Positions 53,414 through 62,800 of a DNA stretch of 64,000 nucleotides are shown piece after piece. The position numbers and the translations under genes are program-made. How positions within the stretch are numbered: position 1 is the first letter of the stretch; every line of letters begins with the position of its first letter. The notes below the pieces were generated by a model, which had not been told where the DNA came from, searched no databases, and was given only the letters and a program-made list of their open reading frames with translations. Source of the DNA: an uncultured Alphaproteobacteria bacterium (GTDB taxonomy: Bacteria > Pseudomonadota > Alphaproteobacteria > Rhodobacterales > Rhodobacteraceae); the NCBI GenBank assembly GCA_902576905.1, contig CACGWW010000001.1:185001-249000 (forward strand), in the 5' to 3' direction.

Positions 53414-54439
53414 ATGAAATTTAAAGCTTTAAAATTGATCATTGCAGTGGTAGCTCTATTGCTACCTCTAAATGCTTACGCAGAAAAGATGGGAATTGCA
53501 GACCCCGCAAGAGATAAATATTATTCTGCTCTAGAAGGAAAAAAAGTAGCTTTCGTACCCTTAGCTATGGGTTTTGACTTAACTGAAGGCTGGTATGCAG
53601 GCATGAAAAAAGCTCTGGAGCCTTTGGGCATCGAGATGATTTTGAGAGACCCTAATTGGAGCGCTGATGCCGGATCAAAAGCTATTTCATCACTAATTTC
53701 AGAAAAACCAGATGCGATTGTAGTGCACAATCCAGATGTTCAAACTTATGCAAAACTCCTTAGAAAAGCTGAGAAAGCAGGAATACATGTCGTTCAGGTT
53801 AATATGAAATCAGCTTTCCCTACCGATGCATTTGTTGGTGCCGACTGGGTTGAAATTGGGGAATTGGTAACGCAAAAGGTAATTGATCAATGTGGTGCTG
53901 GTACTTCACAAAAAATCGCTATTGTACAAGGAGTGTTAACAGCCGCCGCAAGCGCTTACCAACTTAGAGGCGTTTCAAATATACTCGAAAAAAACCCAAA
54001 TATTAAAGTTGTATCAAACCAAGCAGCTGACTGGGACTCCACAAAAGCACGCGCAATTACAGAGACAACGCTTCAACAACATCCAGACCTATGTGGAATT
54101 GTAGGCTTTTGGGATGGGATGGATATTGGTACAGGTGCAGCTGTAAAGGAAGCCGGAATGGATGAAAAAGTATTTCTTGCTACTTCCGGTGGCGGAGGAA
54201 AGAATGGTTGCGATAATTTGAAAAACGATATTTTTGATGTTTTTGTAAGCTATGATGTTCCGGGGCAAGCTAGAGATTTATCGAATGTTGTGAAGAGTTT
54301 GCTTCAATCAGGAAATAAGGCTGGAAAAGCTGGAAAGGTATCTTTATTCACCCAACTCCAGACACTGACCAAGGATAATATGGCTTCTTACATGGGGTCG
54401 GGCGCATGCTGGACAGTCGAGAGTTTAGCTTCCAATTAA
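53414..54439 (+). CDS. Sugar-binding periplasmic protein (RbsB-like)
   Basis: A 341-residue protein with signal peptide (cleavage near residue 23, NAYA) and the type I periplasmic binding fold: KVAFVPLAMGFDLTEGWYAG, PDAIVVHNPDVQTYAKLLRKA, and VNMKSAFPTDAFVGADW. It binds a sugar or sugar-like solute. AGGAGG precedes the ATG. A hairpin after the stop points to higher expression than the following permease. Confidence 0.88.
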   Translation: MKFKALKLIIAVVALLLPLNAYAEKMGIADPARDKYYSALEGKKVAFVPLAMGFDLTEGWYAGMKKALEPLGIEMILRDPNWSADAGSKAISSLISEKPDAIVVHNPDVQTYAKLLRKAEKAGIHVVQVNMKSAFPTDAFVGADWVEIGELVTQKVIDQCGAGTSQKIAIVQGVLTAAASAYQLRGVSNILEKNPNIKVVSNQAADWDSTKARAITETTLQQHPDLCGIVGFWDGMDIGTGAAVKEAGMDEKVFLATSGGGGKNGCDNLKNDIFDVFVSYDVPGQARDLSNVVKSLLQSGNKAGKAGKVSLFTQLQTLTKDNMASYMGSGACWTVESLASN

Positions 54440-54451
54440 TACTTAAATATT

Positions 54452-54480
54452 TTCTCGAGCCAAAATTTTTGGCTCGAGAA
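54452..54480 (+). terminator. Hairpin after the sugar-binding protein gene
   Basis: A 14-bp palindromic arm TTCTCGAGCCAAAA/TTTTGGCTCGAGAA with a minimal loop, then CTTTACTCTTTTTAAA. It lies between the binding-protein and second permease genes and should act as a partial terminator or 3' stabiliser. Confidence 0.8.
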
Positions 54481-54505
54481 CTTTACTCTTTTTAAATAGG
54501 TAATC

Positions 54506-56629
54506 ATGAGTACATTACGACAAAGGTTTTTGACTGCGAGATATAATATTTTCCCTGATCATGTATTTGGAGAAATACTCGCCAAACGTTGGGCAGATAA
54601 TGCTATACCATTTTTGACACTTCTTTTTGTTGGGGTTGGCCTTCTCTTTATTTTACCAGGGTTCTACACTGGTTATAATCTCACGGAATATGGCAGACAA
54701 TATGCTGAACTAGGTTTAATTGTACTTGGGATGACTATTGTGATGATGGGCGGCGGCTTAGACCTCTCAGTTGGATCAATATTTGCTATCGCTAACTTGG
54801 TAGCTCTTTACTGTGTGCATGTTTTAAGTTTAGATCCCATTCTCACTTTACTAATTACGATGGGTGTGGGTGCCGCTTGTGGTGCATTTAATGGGTTTTT
54901 CATTGGCATAATTGGAATGCGCGCATTCCTAACAACACTTGTCACGCTTATAATATACAGATCTATCGTTGATCTTCTTCTACTTGAATATGCCTTGGAT
55001 ATTTCTTCGGTTTTTCCAGACTCTGAGTTGTGGGAATATATAGGGGATGGAGATACATATGGCATACCTTTTGTTTTGGTTGCTACGGCGATTGTTTTTA
55101 TAGTAGGTCACTTGCTAATAAGCCGAATGAAGCCTGGTTGGCATTTAACAGCTGTCGGTGGTTCGCGACGATCCGCCTATAATGCCGGCATTAAAGTAAA
55201 GCAGACAATATTTTTTTCCTACGTTACGTGCGGTATTTTATGTTCTGCTGCTGGCTTTATGTATGCCGCAAGAATGGCAAGCACTGGAGCAGAAACCGGC
55301 AAGGGATTAGAACTTACAATACTTACAGCAGCTGTTTTAGGTGGCGTAAGTTTGGGGGGCGGACGAGGCTCTGTTCCTAAGGCAATCTTCGGATCACTAA
55401 TTGTATTATTGCTACTGAATGGGTTGCTACAATTTGGGATTCAAGGAGGCGCCATTCAGCTGATATTCGGGATCATTTTATTACTCACAATATTGATAGA
55501 TGTTCGATGGGTTAAGAACCGGTTTAGACTATTAAATAAAGTTTATGTTTCTCCCACTTACTTTAAATTGCCTGCCCCAGCTTCCATTGAAGCGAAAAGT
55601 GACTCAGCATATGCAGTAAATGACAAATTGAAAGACGTGAGTGTTATAGGACTTGGTAAGGTTGAGGGACCCGAGGATGTTATACTGGACGATGATGATA
55701 ACCTATATGCTGGAAGTAGACATGGCGACATAGTCCGATTCTATGGAAAAAACCATGAGAAAATGGAGGTTTTTGCACATGTCGGTGGCCACCCTTTAGG
55801 GCTAGCATGGGACAAAGATTACAATCTTGTAGCATGTATCCCTGATATGGGTGTCATTTCAATTTCGCAAGACAGAAAAGTATCCAAGATTACCGATGAA
55901 ACTAATCGAAGTCTTACATCGGTAATTGATGATAGGAGGCTTAGTCTGGCAGATGACTTAGATATAGCCCCAGATGGAAGAATATTTTTCTCAGAAGCAA
56001 CAATTAGGTATCGTCTAAAAGATTGGCCGATGGACTGTGTGGAGAGCAGAGGAAACGGTCGTATTATTTGTTATGACCCAAAAACAAATAAGACAAAAAC
56101 CATCATTCGCAACCTAAAGTTTGCTAACGGTGTCTGCGTCACCAAAGACTGTCAATCAATTTTGTTTGCCGAAACCTTTGGAATGAAAGTAAGCAGATAT
56201 TGGTTTGAAGGGCCTAAAAAAGGAACTACCGAGGTTATTATGGATAATATTCCAGGCTATCCAGATAATATTAATCGAGCCTCAGATGGTAATTATTGGC
56301 TTGCCCTAGTTGGGATGAGAGGGCCCGCATTAGATTTAGCGCTTACCCTTCCTGACTTTAGGAAGAGAATGTCAAGGCGTATTAATACATCCAACTGGTT
56401 GTTTCCTAATATAAATACCGGGTGCGTTATAAAGATTACAGAGAACGGAGAAGTATTAGAATCTCTTTGGGATCTAAAAGCAAGAAATCATCCAATGGTA
56501 ACGTCCATGAAAGAGCATAAAGGCCATCTTTATTTAGGTGGAATACAAAATAATAGAATTGGCAAATACAAAATACCTGACGCTAATAAAAACTGGAGTG
56601 GGTTTCAAGATTATTGGGGTGGCAAATAA
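54506..56629 (+). CDS. Sugar ABC permease fused to a strictosidine-synthase-like propeller
   Basis: A 707-residue single chain. Residues 1-340 are an RbsC-like permease (GGGLDLSVGSIFAIANLVAL, AVGGSRRSAYNAGI, AVLGGVSLGGGRGSVP). Residues about 375-705 are a six-bladed propeller of the strictosidine synthase/SMP-30 lactonase type: GPEDVILDDDDNLYAGSRHG, FANGVCVTKD, FAETFGMKVSRYWFEGPKKG and IPGYPDNINRASDGNYWLAL. The propeller may hydrolyse a sugar lactone at the transporter or act as a binding module. The frame is uninterrupted, so it is a true fusion and not an assembly join of two frames. Confidence 0.87.
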   Translation: MSTLRQRFLTARYNIFPDHVFGEILAKRWADNAIPFLTLLFVGVGLLFILPGFYTGYNLTEYGRQYAELGLIVLGMTIVMMGGGLDLSVGSIFAIANLVALYCVHVLSLDPILTLLITMGVGAACGAFNGFFIGIIGMRAFLTTLVTLIIYRSIVDLLLLEYALDISSVFPDSELWEYIGDGDTYGIPFVLVATAIVFIVGHLLISRMKPGWHLTAVGGSRRSAYNAGIKVKQTIFFSYVTCGILCSAAGFMYAARMASTGAETGKGLELTILTAAVLGGVSLGGGRGSVPKAIFGSLIVLLLLNGLLQFGIQGGAIQLIFGIILLLTILIDVRWVKNRFRLLNKVYVSPTYFKLPAPASIEAKSDSAYAVNDKLKDVSVIGLGKVEGPEDVILDDDDNLYAGSRHGDIVRFYGKNHEKMEVFAHVGGHPLGLAWDKDYNLVACIPDMGVISISQDRKVSKITDETNRSLTSVIDDRRLSLADDLDIAPDGRIFFSEATIRYRLKDWPMDCVESRGNGRIICYDPKTNKTKTIIRNLKFANGVCVTKDCQSILFAETFGMKVSRYWFEGPKKGTTEVIMDNIPGYPDNINRASDGNYWLALVGMRGPALDLALTLPDFRKRMSRRINTSNWLFPNINTGCVIKITENGEVLESLWDLKARNHPMVTSMKEHKGHLYLGGIQNNRIGKYKIPDANKNWSGFQDYWGGK

Positions 56630-56630
56630 A

Positions 56631-57716
56631 GTGTTAAATTTTGTAAAAGATCGTATAGATTATTTTTTTGGCAGGGGGAAGCACAGCATATTCGTGCCCG
56701 TTATGGACGGAGCTCTGAAACCAAACGAGTTTTTAGATAACGTTAAGGTAATACATAAAGAAGAGGATATTGATAACCTAGTAATAAATCGATCGACAAT
56801 TTTATTTACTGGAAAATCATCTCTTTTTTCAATGACGTCAATGAAAAAGCCAAAAAAGATTAAATCGTTTTCTAGCTATATTACAGCGATGGCTCTTAAC
56901 TCAGCTGGTTCTAAGATTGCTGTGGCTCTTGCAGATGAAAAAGTTGTTATTTTAAACTCTAAAACACTTAAAGAGGTATTCACATTCAAAGAGAAGTGTG
57001 TAACTTCTATGTGCTTCCAACAGGATACTCTCGTTTACACCACAGGATCACAAAATTTTTCAGCAACCCAGTGGCAACATGACCTACTATCTAACGGGTC
57101 CAGTGGAACAGTTTCAGCAAATCAATTAGATGGGTCCGATTCAAAGGTAATTTTGACTGAACTTGCTTGGCCGACAGGTCTAACATTTACTGAAGACTCA
57201 ACTTTTTGCATTTCAGAATCGTGGAAGCACCGTATTACGTTTCATAAACTTAATAATGACTTATCTGTAGCAACAAAACTTGACAAAGAAATAAACAAGC
57301 TTCCTGCTTATCCCGGTAAGAGCTTCTTCAATACCAAAAATCAAGAGCTTCTAGTTTGCTTTTTTGCTCCTAGAAATCAGTTGGTTGAATTCATCTTAAC
57401 TGAGGAAGAATACAAGAGTCGAATGATGGCAGAAATTGATCCAAGTCTTTGGGTCTCTCCCACCTACAGAAGTGGAAAGCATATTAGGGAACCTCTTCAG
57501 CAGTCGGGAATAAAAACAATGGGTTATCTCAAGCCTTGGGCTCCAGCATTTTCATATGGCCTGATAGTAAGATTTGACGAAGATCTAATACCACTTGCAA
57601 GTTATCACAGTCGTACCAACGGAAATTTTCATGGTACTACCAGCGTCGTTGTCGATAAGCAGCAGAACATATTGGTGACATCAAGAGGGGATGGAAAATT
57701 AGGAGGATGGAAATAA
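56631..57716 (+). CDS. Second strictosidine-synthase/SMP-30-like propeller protein
   Basis: From the GTG at 56631, one base after the fusion gene's stop, the product has 361 residues. It shows propeller blades in the same layout as the fused domain, with WPTGLTFTEDSTFCISESWKHRI and LPAYPGKSF in the positions of the NGV and GYPDN motifs, and the shared family stretch MAEIDPSLWVSPTYRSG. The NGV/PGYPDN residues are altered, so catalytic ability is doubtful. It has no signal peptide. Confidence 0.75.
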   Translation: MLNFVKDRIDYFFGRGKHSIFVPVMDGALKPNEFLDNVKVIHKEEDIDNLVINRSTILFTGKSSLFSMTSMKKPKKIKSFSSYITAMALNSAGSKIAVALADEKVVILNSKTLKEVFTFKEKCVTSMCFQQDTLVYTTGSQNFSATQWQHDLLSNGSSGTVSANQLDGSDSKVILTELAWPTGLTFTEDSTFCISESWKHRITFHKLNNDLSVATKLDKEINKLPAYPGKSFFNTKNQELLVCFFAPRNQLVEFILTEEEYKSRMMAEIDPSLWVSPTYRSGKHIREPLQQSGIKTMGYLKPWAPAFSYGLIVRFDEDLIPLASYHSRTNGNFHGTTSVVVDKQQNILVTSRGDGKLGGWK

Positions 57717-59219
57717 GTGACCGACATTTTTCAAATCATTGATGGAACAAAAGAGTTTCATGGGGTAAAGGCAATAAAAAATGTCAACTTCACTCTTCTT
57801 AAAGGTGAGATACATTCTCTTCTTGGAGAGAATGGGGCTGGAAAATCGACCATGACAAAGGTAGCGGCCGGAGTTTACCAGCTATCTTCTGGATCATTCA
57901 TCTATGAAGGAAAAGAAACAACATTTCTAACTCCCTCGGAGGCCTTAAAAAATGGTGTTGTAATGGTGTTTCAAGAAAATAGCTTAGTACCAAACATGAC
58001 TGTTTCTCAGAATATTTATTTAGGCGCAGAAAACTTTTTTAACAGCTTGGCAAAATTAAACATCAAAGCAAGTAGATTTCTGCAGTCGCTAAATTTCAAC
58101 GTTGACCCAAACCTATTAGTATCACAATTGGGTGCGGCGCAGAAACAGATGGTCGAAATCGCAAGAGCGGTTCACCATAATGCGAAAGTAATTATTTTTG
58201 ATGAGCCAACGGCCACCTTGACGCCAGAAGAGAAACACCATTTTTTTGGTTTAATGCAGAGGCTAAAAAAAGAGGGAGTGTCTATAGTTTTTATTTCACA
58301 TGCGTTAGAGGAAGCTTTGGAACATTCCGACAGAATAACAGTTTTACGTGACGGTGAACTTATAGAGACAGACAAAGCAAGAAAATTTAACAGAGAAAGA
58401 ATTGTTAAGGCAATGATAGGTAGAGATTTAACAGACTCGGCCTATGCCTCAAAAAAAACTACAACTAAAAAGCCACGTAAAAGAGGAAAGAAAACACTTG
58501 AGGTTGAAAATTTATCTATGGGATCGATGGTTAAAAACTCGACTTTTTCAGCCTACTCAGGTCAAATTACTGGTGTCTTTGGCTTAGTTGGTTCAGGGCG
58601 AACCGAAATGATGAAGGTAGTATCTGGAGTATATAAAAGAAACATCTTTCATGGCGGGAATATACTTCTAGATGGTAAATATGTTAGATATCTTGTTCCC
58701 AGAACAGCAGTTAATGATGGTATCATATATGTAACTGAAGACAGAAAAAGTGAAGGTTTTTTTGAAAACTTTGGTATAAGTCAAAACATACAATTAGGCA
58801 AAATGGTGGCGGAAGATAAGCTTTGGAATACTGTAAGCTTGTCTGAAGCTAAGAGTCTGGCAGACTACTGGATAGAGCGACTAAACATTAAAACAAAAGA
58901 TATCAATTCACCTGTAGTTGAATTGTCAGGGGGCAACCAACAAAAAGTAGTGATTGCAAAAGGATTAGTTCAAAAACCTAAGGTTGTAATTTTTGATGAA
59001 CCAACTCGCGGGGTTGATGTAGGGGCCATCAAGGAGATACATGACTTTATAAAGTCTTTAGCTGATGAAGGTATTACCGTTATAGTTGTTTCATCTTATT
59101 TGCCTGAGGTTATGTCGATTTCAGATAGAATTTTAGTTGCTAGACTTGGCCAAATTGTTGAAGAATTTGAAATAGAAGATGCGTCTGAAGAAAAAATTAT
59201 TTATGCAGCGGTACATTAA
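57717..59219 (+). CDS. Sugar ABC transporter double ATPase (RbsA/MglA-like)
   Basis: A 500-residue protein with two ABC domains. The first has Walker A GENGAGKST near residue 41 and Walker B VIIFDEPTATLT, with a signature replaced by QLGAAQKQMVEIARA; the second has the usual altered Walker A GLVGSGRTEMM and the intact signature LSGGNQQKVVIAKGL. This is the normal layout of carbohydrate ATPases of this class. It starts with GTG directly after the propeller gene stop, with AGGAGG upstream, and powers the two permeases. Confidence 0.93.
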   Translation: MTDIFQIIDGTKEFHGVKAIKNVNFTLLKGEIHSLLGENGAGKSTMTKVAAGVYQLSSGSFIYEGKETTFLTPSEALKNGVVMVFQENSLVPNMTVSQNIYLGAENFFNSLAKLNIKASRFLQSLNFNVDPNLLVSQLGAAQKQMVEIARAVHHNAKVIIFDEPTATLTPEEKHHFFGLMQRLKKEGVSIVFISHALEEALEHSDRITVLRDGELIETDKARKFNRERIVKAMIGRDLTDSAYASKKTTTKKPRKRGKKTLEVENLSMGSMVKNSTFSAYSGQITGVFGLVGSGRTEMMKVVSGVYKRNIFHGGNILLDGKYVRYLVPRTAVNDGIIYVTEDRKSEGFFENFGISQNIQLGKMVAEDKLWNTVSLSEAKSLADYWIERLNIKTKDINSPVVELSGGNQQKVVIAKGLVQKPKVVIFDEPTRGVDVGAIKEIHDFIKSLADEGITVIVVSSYLPEVMSISDRILVARLGQIVEEFEIEDASEEKIIYAAVH

Positions 59220-59248
59220 AATTTTGAAATAGCTTTGGGTTTTTATAG

Positions 59249-60478
59249 ATGACTTTAACTGAAAAAAAGAAATCTCAAAATAAGCATCTACCTCTAGAGG
59301 GTGTGGTTGTACTCGATATAACCCGAGTAGTCGCTGGCCCCTACAGTGCGATGATTCTTGCAGATTTAGGAGCTACAGTTATAAAAATTGAAAATCCTGG
59401 AGACCCTGATTACACAAGAAACTTCCCACCTTTTACAAAGTCGGATAAGGAAAGTGCCTTCTTTGCCCAGTATAATAGAAATAAATTAGGCATGACCCTC
59501 GATCTAAAAACTGCAGAAGGTAAAAAAATCTTAAAGCAATTGGTAAAAAAAGCAGATATTTTGATTGAGAATTTTCGACCCGGAGCAATGAATGGCCTCG
59601 GTTTGGGATACAAAGATCTTAAAAAAGAAAACCCCGCACTGGTATACACTTCAATAAGTGGTTTTGGTCAGACGGGACCAAAGTCGTCAAGACCAAGTTT
59701 TGATAATACTGGACAGGCTGAAAGTGGTCTTTGGTCTATGAATGGTTATCCTGACAGGCCGCCGGTAAGGGTGGGCACCATCATTGGCGATTTGGCTGCC
59801 TGTTTTTTTGGGACAATAGGGACTGTTGTGGCGCTTAGAGAGGCAGAAAAAACAGGAAGAGGACAATTAGTTGATGTAGCTCAAGTTGACTCCACTCTAT
59901 GTTTAACCGAAAGCGCGCTTCTTCGTTATTCTGTCGATGGAGTAGAGGCCACCCCTACAGGAAATGATCACGCTTTTGTCCGACCATATGAACAATTTTC
60001 CTGTAAGGATGGGTTCGTATTTTTTGGGGGATATAATGATAAACAGTGGCGAGAAACGCTCAAAGTTTTTAATTGTGATGATTTGGCGTCAGATCCTGAA
60101 ATTGATACAATGCACAAGCGTTTCAATAAGGAAGTGTATGACAGACGCATAAAGCCTCTCATTAATGGATGGTTTTCCAGATACACTAAGGCCGAGCTTG
60201 AAACTATGCTTGCCGATAAAGTTCCGTTAAGCCCAATCAAGGGAATTGGTGAAGTTGTTTCTGATCCTCAATTAATAGACCGCAAAATGATTCTTGATAT
60301 GCCTGTACTAAACGAGGTTGTTAAAGTCTTTGGCAATCCAATAAAGCTTTCGAATATGGCCGAAACCGAAATTAGAAGAGCACCAAAGCTTGGAGAAGAT
60401 AATATAGCTATTTTAAAAGAAATGCTTGGATTGAATAATGAACAAATAGAGGCACTTAGGGACTCCGGAGCGATTTGA
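59249..60478 (+). CDS. Class III CoA-transferase (CaiB/BaiF family)
   Basis: A 409-residue enzyme that moves CoA between carboxylic acids. The N-terminal VVLDITRVVAGPYSAMILAD and IKIENPGDPDYTR form the CoA-binding fold; the catalytic Asp lies in GTIIGDLAAC near residue 190. Interlocked-ring family members usually activate a carboxylic acid substrate for beta-oxidation or decarboxylation. It follows the ATPase by 29 nt, so it likely processes a product of the imported compound. Confidence 0.9.
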   Translation: MTLTEKKKSQNKHLPLEGVVVLDITRVVAGPYSAMILADLGATVIKIENPGDPDYTRNFPPFTKSDKESAFFAQYNRNKLGMTLDLKTAEGKKILKQLVKKADILIENFRPGAMNGLGLGYKDLKKENPALVYTSISGFGQTGPKSSRPSFDNTGQAESGLWSMNGYPDRPPVRVGTIIGDLAACFFGTIGTVVALREAEKTGRGQLVDVAQVDSTLCLTESALLRYSVDGVEATPTGNDHAFVRPYEQFSCKDGFVFFGGYNDKQWRETLKVFNCDDLASDPEIDTMHKRFNKEVYDRRIKPLINGWFSRYTKAELETMLADKVPLSPIKGIGEVVSDPQLIDRKMILDMPVLNEVVKVFGNPIKLSNMAETEIRRAPKLGEDNIAILKEMLGLNNEQIEALRDSGAI

Positions 60479-60597
60479 CAACAGCTTAGCTGGTTAATGT
60501 TTTGAGAATTATTAATCTTCCTATCTGATTAAAAATTTAGTTTTCGTTCTCAAAAAAAAGATTAAAATTGGATACATTAGCACTTGGAGATTAAGAC

Positions 60598-61707
60598 ATG
60601 AAAGATGGAATTACTGATTTAGAAAAAAAAATTCCCTCCAATGAGGAACATGAGAATTTTCAAACTTTTGAAAAAATTGTTAACCGAGAAACAACAAAAG
60701 CTGATGCGCCGCTTGCTATAGAAATTAAGAATAATATTCCAATTTATTCTGGGCAGTTAGTCAGAGACTGTGCAAATTTATTTGAGAGAAAACAGGAATT
60801 ACTAACTGAGTGGTCTAGCGTATTCGAAAGCGGTCCGGGAATAATTGCGATTTCAAATGCTATTGAAAATACTTCTGTGGTCGACATAGCAACGACTAAT
60901 TTTGAAGAAATAATAAACTCTGAAAAATTAAATGGGAATGTAGGCGATCACTTTGCTAAACCAGGAGCGAACGATAGAATATGGAATTCACTCCAAAAGC
61001 ACTGTATGAAGGACCCACAAAACTTTATAGATTACTATTGCTCAGAAGCCATCGCGTTAGCTTCAGAAGCTTGGCTCGGCCCCAATTACCAAGTAACGGC
61101 ACAAGTCAATAGAGTGAATCCTGGTGGAAAAGCTCAAAATGCTCATAGAGACTATCACTTAGGATTTATGTCAGGTGAACAATCTGCCAGTTGGCCTCTA
61201 CATGTACATGCAATGTCACCTTACCTTACACTTCAAGGCGCAATTGCGCACTGCGACATGAGTATTGAAAGTGGGCCTACGCTCTTACTACCGTACTCCC
61301 AATTATATAGAAGGGGCTATATTGACTTTTCTAATGAGAAGTATCAAAAATTCTTCGATAAAAATGCTGTTCAGATTGAAATGACAAAGGGAGATGCTGT
61401 GTTCTTTAATCCTGCTGTTATGCATGGAGCAGGAAATAATAAAACTAAATCAGTAAAAAGAATGGCCAATCTACTCCAAATATCATCAGCATTTGGAAGA
61501 GCAATGGAAACCATTGATAGGAAAACTATGGCTAAGACACTATACCCTCGGTTATTAGAATTAGTTATGAAAAAAAAGATGCCTTTCAGGCTAATCGAAA
61601 ATGTTGTGGGGGGCAAGTTCGGAGGGCTATTCATTTCCAACGAATTTAGATCTGGATCCTCCCATAGACGGAATGGCGCCAAAAACCCAAGCTATGATTA
61701 TCATTGA
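60598..61707 (+). CDS. Phytanoyl-CoA dioxygenase (PhyH) family protein
   Basis: A 369-residue Fe(II)/2-oxoglutarate dioxygenase. The iron triad is His183-x-Asp185 in NAHRDYHLGF and His276 in VMHGAG, with Arg288 nearby for 2-oxoglutarate. The 50-residue N-terminal lead is longer than usual for the family. Such enzymes hydroxylate or open aliphatic substrates. Its place in a sugar-type cluster next to a CoA-transferase suggests oxidation of a side chain of the imported compound. Confidence 0.85.
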   Translation: MKDGITDLEKKIPSNEEHENFQTFEKIVNRETTKADAPLAIEIKNNIPIYSGQLVRDCANLFERKQELLTEWSSVFESGPGIIAISNAIENTSVVDIATTNFEEIINSEKLNGNVGDHFAKPGANDRIWNSLQKHCMKDPQNFIDYYCSEAIALASEAWLGPNYQVTAQVNRVNPGGKAQNAHRDYHLGFMSGEQSASWPLHVHAMSPYLTLQGAIAHCDMSIESGPTLLLPYSQLYRRGYIDFSNEKYQKFFDKNAVQIEMTKGDAVFFNPAVMHGAGNNKTKSVKRMANLLQISSAFGRAMETIDRKTMAKTLYPRLLELVMKKKMPFRLIENVVGGKFGGLFISNEFRSGSSHRRNGAKNPSYDYH

Positions 61708-61798
61708 GTCATTAAAAGCTGAAAAAGAACCAACTTTTGTCTTTGAAGAATTGGATTTACTTGATATTCGACAATCTTCGTAAAGAGATTTTGATAAT

Positions 61799-62794
61799 AT
61801 GAAGCGAATAAAATTTGCAATTTTAGGAATGGGCAGAATTGGTAAAGTTCACGCTGATACAATTCAAGCAAACTCCAACGCTGAGCTTGCTGCTATACAC
61901 GATCCAATAAATAATGAAATTAATAGACTTCAAAAAAGGTATTCGTGTCAACAAATGTCACTTGATGACATTACTAATAATGATCAAATTAAGGGTATTC
62001 TTATCTGCACTCCCACTGATACACATGTCGATCTTATAAAAAGATTTCTTTATACTAAAAAAGCTGTGTTCTGCGAAAAACCTCTTGATCTAAATTTAAG
62101 AAAAGTTAAGAAACTCGTTCAATTAGTTAGCGAATCCAAATCTCAAGTAATGCTCGGGTTTAATAGAAGATTTGACCCTCATTTCGCAAAATTGAAAGCA
62201 CATTTAACCAAAAAAGAGATTGGGGTTATTGAGCAAATCACCATAACATCAAGAGACCCAAATCCGCCAACAATTGAATATATTAAACAATCTGGTGGTA
62301 TATTTAAAGATATGGCTATCCATGATCTCGATATGGCTGTCTTCTTAGCTGATGAGAAAATACATTCTATCACCGCTTTAGGATCCAATTTTGTAAGCAA
62401 AAAAATTGAGCAAGCCGGTGATTACGATACTGCCACTATTTTAATGAGAACCATTTCTGGAAAGCAGATTTCAATAATTAACTCACGAAGGGCGACATAT
62501 GGTTATGATCAAAGAGTCGAGGTTCATGGGTCGAAAGGAAGTTTAAAAGTTAACAATCCCACTCTCTCGGAGATAGAACTAGCAAAGGAAGCTGGAACAA
62601 CTAAAGATAGGTTGCACCACTTTTTTATGACAAGGTACATAGACGCTTACAAAAATCAAATCGACTACTTTGTTGACTGTATAAAAAAACGGTCAATGCC
62701 TAAACCTGACAGTTATGATGGTTATTACGCACTGTACTTAGCCGAAAATGCTCTTAAATCTGCTAAAACAGGTAGAACAGTTTATTTGAGCTGA
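61799..62794 (+). CDS. Gfo/Idh/MocA family oxidoreductase (inositol dehydrogenase-like)
   Basis: A 331-residue NAD(P)-dependent dehydrogenase. The nucleotide motif ILGMGRIGKVHADTI is at residues 8-22, and CEKPLDLN holds the catalytic Lys of the EKP motif near residue 97. The C-terminal part has the expected DMAIHDLDMAVFLA with its catalytic Asp and His. The nearest known members oxidise myo-inositol or related cyclitols and sugars. It closes the operon and is convergent to the next gene, 6 nt away. Confidence 0.88.
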   Translation: MKRIKFAILGMGRIGKVHADTIQANSNAELAAIHDPINNEINRLQKRYSCQQMSLDDITNNDQIKGILICTPTDTHVDLIKRFLYTKKAVFCEKPLDLNLRKVKKLVQLVSESKSQVMLGFNRRFDPHFAKLKAHLTKKEIGVIEQITITSRDPNPPTIEYIKQSGGIFKDMAIHDLDMAVFLADEKIHSITALGSNFVSKKIEQAGDYDTATILMRTISGKQISIINSRRATYGYDQRVEVHGSKGSLKVNNPTLSEIELAKEAGTTKDRLHHFFMTRYIDAYKNQIDYFVDCIKKRSMPKPDSYDGYYALYLAENALKSAKTGRTVYLS

Positions 62795-62800
62795 TGTTAA

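Noticed and set aside
56538-56630. Upstream start of the second propeller gene inside the fusion gene.
   Set aside because: It would overlap the fusion gene by 92 nt without homology; the GTG right after the stop fits operon spacing.
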